This document shows positions 6,093 through 9,815 of a stretch of DNA of 9,815 nucleotides, piece by piece. The DNA is taken from assembly GCA_030641465.1 (NCBI GenBank), contig DAOWHK010000130.1:1-9815 (forward strand). Direction: 5' to 3'. The translations under genes and the position numbers were made by a program. This DNA comes from Parachlamydiales bacterium. Its GTDB lineage: Bacteria > Chlamydiota > Chlamydiia > Chlamydiales > Simkaniaceae. How positions within the stretch are numbered: the first letter of the stretch is position 1; each line of letters begins with the position of its first letter. The notes beneath the pieces were generated by a model. It saw only the letters and a program-made list of their open reading frames with translations, searched no databases and was not told where the DNA came from.

Positions 6093-6821
6093 ATGGAATT
6101 GCGACTATCAAAACTTATGTCTGAAAGAGGGATTTGCTCTAGAAGAGAGGCGGATTCCTTTATTGAGAAGGGGCAAGTTCTTGTAGATGACGATGTTGTA
6201 TCAGAGCTTGGAACTAAAGTTTCAAGGGATGTGACAATAAAGCTTTTGGAGGCTGCAAAAGCTCAGCAAATGCAAAAGGTGACGATTTTGCTGAATAAAC
6301 CTATTGGTTTTGTGTCGACTCAGCCTGAAAAAGGATATCTTCCAGCTATTGATTTGATTACTCCGGAGCATCAGTTTGACGAGGGTAAACGGGCGCGTAG
6401 ATTGGAGAGGGCTCACACATTTAAGCTTAGTGTTGCAGGAAGACTTGATATCGATTCAAAAGGGCTTTTGGTGCTTACGCAAGACGGGGTCATTGCAAAG
6501 CAGCTTACTTGCGAGAATGCTGATATGGAAAAAGAGTACCTAGTTCGGATAGAGGGCAAAATCACTCGAGAAATTGTTTTACAGCTGCAGTTTGGATTAA
6601 AGCTTGAGGAAGAGCTTTTAAAACCTGTAAAAATTGATATTCTTGAGACTAACCTATTAAGATTTACGTTAAAACAGAGCAAAAAGCGGCAGATTCGTCG
6701 GATGTGCGATCTTATTGGATTGCATGTTATTGGAATTAAGCGTGTTAGAGTCGGAGGGGTGAAGCTTGGAAAGCTGCCGCTTGGCAGTTGGCGCTTTTTA
6801 CGGCCTTGTGAGCAGTTTTAA
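6093..6821 (+). CDS. RsuA/RluF-family rRNA pseudouridine synthase
   Basis: Isomerises a uridine in ribosomal RNA to pseudouridine, in the cytoplasm. 242 residues from ATG 6093. Residues 3-60 are an S4 RNA-binding domain (LRLSKLMSERGICSRREAD). LNKPIGFVST follows, then the catalytic loop AGRLDIDSKGLLVLTQDG with catalytic Asp119, then EKEYLVRIEG, and KKRQIRRMCDLIGLHV near the C-terminus. The KEYLV and QIRRMC motifs and the ending LPLGSWRFL resemble E. coli RluF (23S rRNA) more than RsuA, but the exact site cannot be read from sequence. Between LNKP and GRLD there is a charged insertion about 15-20 residues longer than in RsuA or RluF. GTG at 6057 would add 12 residues; I prefer 6093 because family homology begins there. 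The 3' end overlaps convergent malQ by 24 bases. Confidence 0.9.
   Translation: MELRLSKLMSERGICSRREADSFIEKGQVLVDDDVVSELGTKVSRDVTIKLLEAAKAQQMQKVTILLNKPIGFVSTQPEKGYLPAIDLITPEHQFDEGKRARRLERAHTFKLSVAGRLDIDSKGLLVLTQDGVIAKQLTCENADMEKEYLVRIEGKITREIVLQLQFGLKLEEELLKPVKIDILETNLLRFTLKQSKKRQIRRMCDLIGLHVIGIKRVRVGGVKLGKLPLGSWRFLRPCEQF
6772..6789. terminator. Weak bidirectional hairpin between the pseudouridine synthase gene and malQ
   Basis: AGCTGCC and GGCAGTT can form a 7-bp stem (one G-T pair) with a GCTT loop, inside the last codons of the plus-strand gene. On the plus strand five T residues follow at 6795-6799, six bases after the stem. On the minus strand it lies just past the malQ stop, but only two T residues follow. 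Weak in both directions. Confidence 0.25.
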
Positions 6822-8375
6822 CATCATAGCTTTTAGCTCTTTATTCGAGGTAAATTCTTCCACTCTTAGTTTAACTCTACAGGTCCAGTTTTCCGGGAGT
6901 ACAAATCCTGGAATATTAATTCTTTCATCTTGGGGATTTTCCCAGACTAAATCGGGGATGAGCGCTAAATACTCTTGTAAAAGATTGATGTGGAAGAGTG
7001 AGGGGTTATGTAAATTTTCTTGCAGGATTTCAAAACGCTTAGATGGGCTTAGGGGAATTTCATGTTTCCAGTTTTTAAACTCTGCATATTCTTTCCCTTC
7101 CGAATTTTCGGACCACCAAAGTTCCAAAGTTTCTGAGTCGTGAGTGGAAACTGTGGCCATGCTTAGTGGGGGAAAATTGTCTGCTTGAATAAAATCATTC
7201 GTTGTTTCAAATTCTCTTTCCCACCTAAAGACTTTTGTGCCGGCAATTCCAAGATCATACATAATATTTCGTGCGGCTTCTGGAATCACGCCTAAATCTT
7301 CTCCGATAGGAAGCATGTTTGAATGTTTGATAATTTCTTGCAGGAGAAGTTTTCCTTGAGCAAGCATAAGATCTTCTCTTTTTGGATAAAATGCTCCATC
7401 TTTTGGTTTTTTCCCTCGCGGAATGACAAAGATCCGAAAAAAGCCGATGATATGATCAATTCGGTAGATGTGATAAAAGGCGCTTGCGTACTTTAATCTT
7501 TGCTCCCACCAATGAAAATTCTGCTTTTCGATGATGTTCCAGCGGTAGATTGGAAAGCCCCAATATTGCCCTTCTGGATTAAAAATATCAGGGGGCGCTC
7601 CTGCTGCAAGGGTAATGTCAAAAAGATCGCGATGCATCCAGACATCGACGCTGTCTGGGCTAATAAGAATAGGAATGTCCCCTTTTAATAGGCAATTTTT
7701 TTCGCTGGCATAGGTTTTTACTTGGCTTAGTTGCTCAAAGCATAAAAATTGCAAACAGAGATAAAAATCAATTTTTTCTTGGTATTGTTTATAGTACCTT
7801 TGAAGCTGCGAATGGTTGGGGTTTTTTAGGTTTTCAGGAAAATCTTGAAAGTGCACATTTTTATAAAGCTCTTTTAGTGTTTTAAAAAGTGCGTACTCAC
7901 GTGCAAAACTATTCTCTTTAAGAAATTTTTGGTATTTGTCAGATGCCTGGATCTGATCTTTTGCTTCCGAAAAATAGGCGCGAAGAAACAAGAGTTTTTT
8001 ATGATAGACTTGTTTGTAATCAATCCGTTTAAGCGAGTTTAGAGGAGTGAAGGTTTTAAGATTTTTTTGGAGCTGTTCTGTTAGATAGGGAAGGGCATGA
8101 AGGCTTAGGTAAATGGGGTGAAGAGCGCAGGACGAAAGAGCGTTATAGGGACTTGGATCTTCTCCAGTATCGTTTAGGGGAAGGAGTTGGATTGTATCAA
8201 AGCCGATTTCTTTTACCCAATCAATGACAGGAATTAGGTCGAGGAATTCTCCGGTGCCGCAGCTTTTTTTTGTTACAAGAGCTGAAAGGGGAAGATTAAT
8301 TCCGTAGTGGTGTTTAAGTCCAATTTTTTTCCAAACGTCTTTGATAGGGGAATTTTTGAGGAAATCATCAAGCAT
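6798..8375 (-). CDS. malQ: 4-alpha-glucanotransferase (amylomaltase), GH77
   Basis: Transfers alpha-1,4-glucan chains between maltooligosaccharides in the cytoplasm, part of glycogen and maltodextrin turnover. 525 residues, close to the short bacterial amylomaltases of about 500. Residues near 50-90 hold IGFDTIQLLPLNDTGED and SPYNALSSCALHPIYLSL. The catalytic triad is intact: nucleophile Asp307 in YRIDHIIGFFR, acid/base Glu359 in LPIGEDLGVIPE, and Asp413 in VSTHDSETLELWW. The spacing of about 52 and 54 residues matches GH77. The ATG follows the scc1 stop codon by two bases and its AGGT ribosome site lies within the end of scc1, so it should be translationally coupled as the last gene of the copN-scc1-malQ operon. 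Known chlamydiae keep malQ beside these type III genes. No sign of degeneration. Confidence 0.96.
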   Translation of the reverse strand: MLDDFLKNSPIKDVWKKIGLKHHYGINLPLSALVTKKSCGTGEFLDLIPVIDWVKEIGFDTIQLLPLNDTGEDPSPYNALSSCALHPIYLSLHALPYLTEQLQKNLKTFTPLNSLKRIDYKQVYHKKLLFLRAYFSEAKDQIQASDKYQKFLKENSFAREYALFKTLKELYKNVHFQDFPENLKNPNHSQLQRYYKQYQEKIDFYLCLQFLCFEQLSQVKTYASEKNCLLKGDIPILISPDSVDVWMHRDLFDITLAAGAPPDIFNPEGQYWGFPIYRWNIIEKQNFHWWEQRLKYASAFYHIYRIDHIIGFFRIFVIPRGKKPKDGAFYPKREDLMLAQGKLLLQEIIKHSNMLPIGEDLGVIPEAARNIMYDLGIAGTKVFRWEREFETTNDFIQADNFPPLSMATVSTHDSETLELWWSENSEGKEYAEFKNWKHEIPLSPSKRFEILQENLHNPSLFHINLLQEYLALIPDLVWENPQDERINIPGFVLPENWTCRVKLRVEEFTSNKELKAMMLKLLTRP

Positions 8376-8377
8376 TG

Positions 8378-8833
8378 TTACCTGCCAAATGGTGGGGGAA
8401 GATTGTTTGATGCATTGGTTCGCCCCTCGGTTGGAAGTGTTGTTCCTGTCTCTATTGCATTGCGCCAGGATTTTGCGTTTATTATAAAGCTTTTAAGATA
8501 GGTGATTAAACTCTCTCCTGTGATGGATTTGGCATAGAGATAGTCAAACATGACAAGGGAGTTATTTCTTTCCACATAGGAGAGAATGCCTTCTCCATAT
8601 TGTCTTGTATTATTAGCTTTTAATCCTTCTTTAAGGACGTTTTCTCGAAATTTACCGGCAGGAATTTCCACGATAAATGAGCCGACCATGAGCATTTCTT
8701 GATTCATATCCATTTCTAACTGGATGGGAAGGGTTTCATCGATGAGGAGTTTACATACTCTATTTTCATCTATGTGAAGAGGTTCTCCAATGAGCTCACC
8801 TAAATCCCAAAGTATTTCTTCAAATCGCTGCAC
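8378..8833 (-). CDS. scc1: Type III secretion chaperone of CopN (CesT/SycE family)
   Basis: Small acidic chaperone, 151 residues, expected to bind the N-terminal region of CopN in the cytoplasm and prepare it for secretion; in Chlamydia it works as a heterodimer with Scc4. Its pattern is that of class I CesT/Tir chaperones: a leading helix (RFEEILWDLGELIG), strands around VCKLLIDETLPIQLEM and MLMVGSFIVEIP, then a second helix region (LVMFDYLYAK, LITYLKSFIINAKSW). The C-terminal 25 residues are polar and Pro-rich (LPPPFGR), probably flexible. The start is GTG (positions 8833-8831): GGAG lies eight bases upstream, inside the end of copN, and the next in-frame ATG would delete the first strand region. 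It begins five bases after the copN stop. The identification rests on both the fold pattern and its place next to copN. Confidence 0.88.
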   Translation of the reverse strand: MQRFEEILWDLGELIGEPLHIDENRVCKLLIDETLPIQLEMDMNQEMLMVGSFIVEIPAGKFRENVLKEGLKANNTRQYGEGILSYVERNNSLVMFDYLYAKSITGESLITYLKSFIINAKSWRNAIETGTTLPTEGRTNASNNLPPPFGR

Positions 8834-8838
8834 TATTA

Positions 8839-9815
8839 TTACTCCATCGTGTCTATGGGCTCGTTGTTTTGTTCTTCCTCTTCTTCATCTATCATATCAT
8901 CAAGGTCGCTAAGTGTTTCAATAAATGTCATCAGAAGATCCTGCCTATGCCGGTCAGATTTGAAAAGACGTGGGGAAACATTTCTTAGTGCATCCCGATA
9001 TTGGGAGAAGATAATGATTTGCGCTGCAAGCTCTTCGGAGATTCCGAGGATAAAGGCGAGTTGAAGAATTTTATCGGGCGTTGGATACCGCTCTTTTAGG
9101 ATTTTCATCAGCTGCTTTGCAAGAAGCTCATTATTAATTCTTGTAGGAAGAGTGAGTCCATCTTTTTCAAATTGTTTTTTTATCATGCGCATTCTTTGCT
9201 GAAAAAAGCGAAAAATCCCGAGAAAGGCCTGCATGATTCGCCCTTCGCTAAATAACCTTTCAAGCTCAGGTCTTGAGATAGAGGGGCCTTTTGCTTTGAG
9301 ATCAGCTCCAAGGGAGTGCAAGATGAAATCAATGACATTTTTCATATCACTTTGATTGAACTGCTCAGTTAATTCATCGAATAGATCGTGTGGGTCTCTT
9401 GGATTTCCTGTAATATCTCTATATAAATCGCGAAGAGCTGTTGGGCTTCCAAGCCCTTTGGTAGAAAATGCACGAGCTTCTACTCCAATATTTTTTCCGG
9501 CGCGGATTTCTCTTCCAAACTGCGCATTGAAATCTTTTTTTGCTTTAATCAGCTCTTTTTTTGTGCTTGCTGTATCAATGAGAAAGTCGATTGCTTCATC
9601 AGCGAGTGCTTGATCTTTATAGACGCTGAGAACTTTTTTTAATATTGTTGCAGCATCATCATTTTCCTTAACAAGAGATTTTAGAATAAGCAAAGTGCGG
9701 GGTAAAAGCTCTGGATTGCGCGTTTGGTATCCCTTGGCCGCGTTTTCAATGCGGGATGTGTCTACTTTTTTGGGAGCTTCTTGTTTTGCAGTTTCTGGTT
9801 TTTCCATCTTCTGCA
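8839..9815 (-). CDS. copN: CopN/SctW type III secretion gatekeeper (start probably beyond right edge)
   Basis: YopN/LcrE-family plug that holds back effector secretion until host contact and may itself be secreted; Chlamydia CopN also binds tubulin. At least 322 residues are present (from ATG 9807). The middle aligns by eye with chlamydial CopN: ALADEAIDFLIDTAS, the helix with IKAKKDFNAQF, SPTALRDLYRDITG, then VIDFILHSLGADLKAKGPSI, and SPRLFKSDRHRQDLL near the C-terminus. The tail is strongly acidic (DDMIDEEEEEQ). Chlamydial CopN has about 400 residues and the aligned part begins about 70 residues earlier here, while the reading frame stays open to the window edge. So ATG 9807, with only a poor AGAAG directly before it, is probably internal. 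First visible gene of the operon with scc1 and malQ; its promoter is outside the window. Confidence 0.92.
   Translation of the reverse strand, partial: QKMEKPETAKQEAPKKVDTSRIENAAKGYQTRNPELLPRTLLILKSLVKENDDAATILKKVLSVYKDQALADEAIDFLIDTASTKKELIKAKKDFNAQFGREIRAGKNIGVEARAFSTKGLGSPTALRDLYRDITGNPRDPHDLFDELTEQFNQSDMKNVIDFILHSLGADLKAKGPSISRPELERLFSEGRIMQAFLGIFRFFQQRMRMIKKQFEKDGLTLPTRINNELLAKQLMKILKERYPTPDKILQLAFILGISEELAAQIIIFSQYRDALRNVSPRLFKSDRHRQDLLMTFIETLSDLDDMIDEEEEEQNNEPIDTME

Noticed and set aside
6766..7143. Plus-strand open frame antisense to the end of malQ
   Set aside because: Shadow of the conserved malQ sequence; composition is not protein-like.

Overview
The window looks like a chromosome fragment from a chlamydia-related bacterium (order Chlamydiales, most likely an amoeba-associated family rather than Chlamydia itself). 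Three things point there. A copN–scc1–malQ block has a type III secretion gatekeeper, its CesT-type chaperone and a 4-alpha-glucanotransferase in the arrangement known from Chlamydia. The CopN sequence aligns by eye with chlamydial CopN. The window also carries a eukaryote-like F-box/leucine-rich-repeat protein, a class common in amoeba-associated chlamydiae. The DNA is AT-rich, genes are densely packed, and no RNA gene or CRISPR is visible.

Layout: positions 1-980 (minus) hold the N-terminal third of ClpB. It is divergent from a sodium/calcium exchanger family membrane protein (1092-2015, plus). The 3' end of the exchanger runs into a 110-bp element with 16-bp terminal inverted repeats flanked by TTA, which resembles a miniature transposable element. 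A secreted glycerophosphodiester phosphodiesterase follows (2199-3098, plus). It overlaps tail to tail with a secreted transglutaminase-like/TPR protein (3062-4606, minus). Divergent from that is the F-box/LRR gene (4745-6025, plus), then an RsuA/RluF-type rRNA pseudouridine synthase (about 6093-6821, plus). The right third is a minus-strand operon read copN (8839 to beyond the right edge), scc1 (8378-8833), malQ (6798-8375), with gaps of 5 and 2 bases.

How the genes fit together: ClpB, the exchanger, the phosphodiesterase, the pseudouridine synthase and MalQ are housekeeping or nutrient functions. CopN and Scc1 control type III secretion. The F-box/LRR protein lacks a Sec signal and is a good candidate for a secreted host-directed effector.

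The most notable observation is that the F-box/LRR protein ends in Cys-Cys-Val-Ser, a fitting CaaX box. F-box, LRR and CaaX together is the architecture of the eukaryotic prenylated F-box protein FBXL2, and it parallels the host-farnesylated F-box effector AnkB of Legionella. This suggests a bacterial ubiquitin-ligase adaptor that the host cell would lipidate and anchor to membranes. It is an inference from sequence only.
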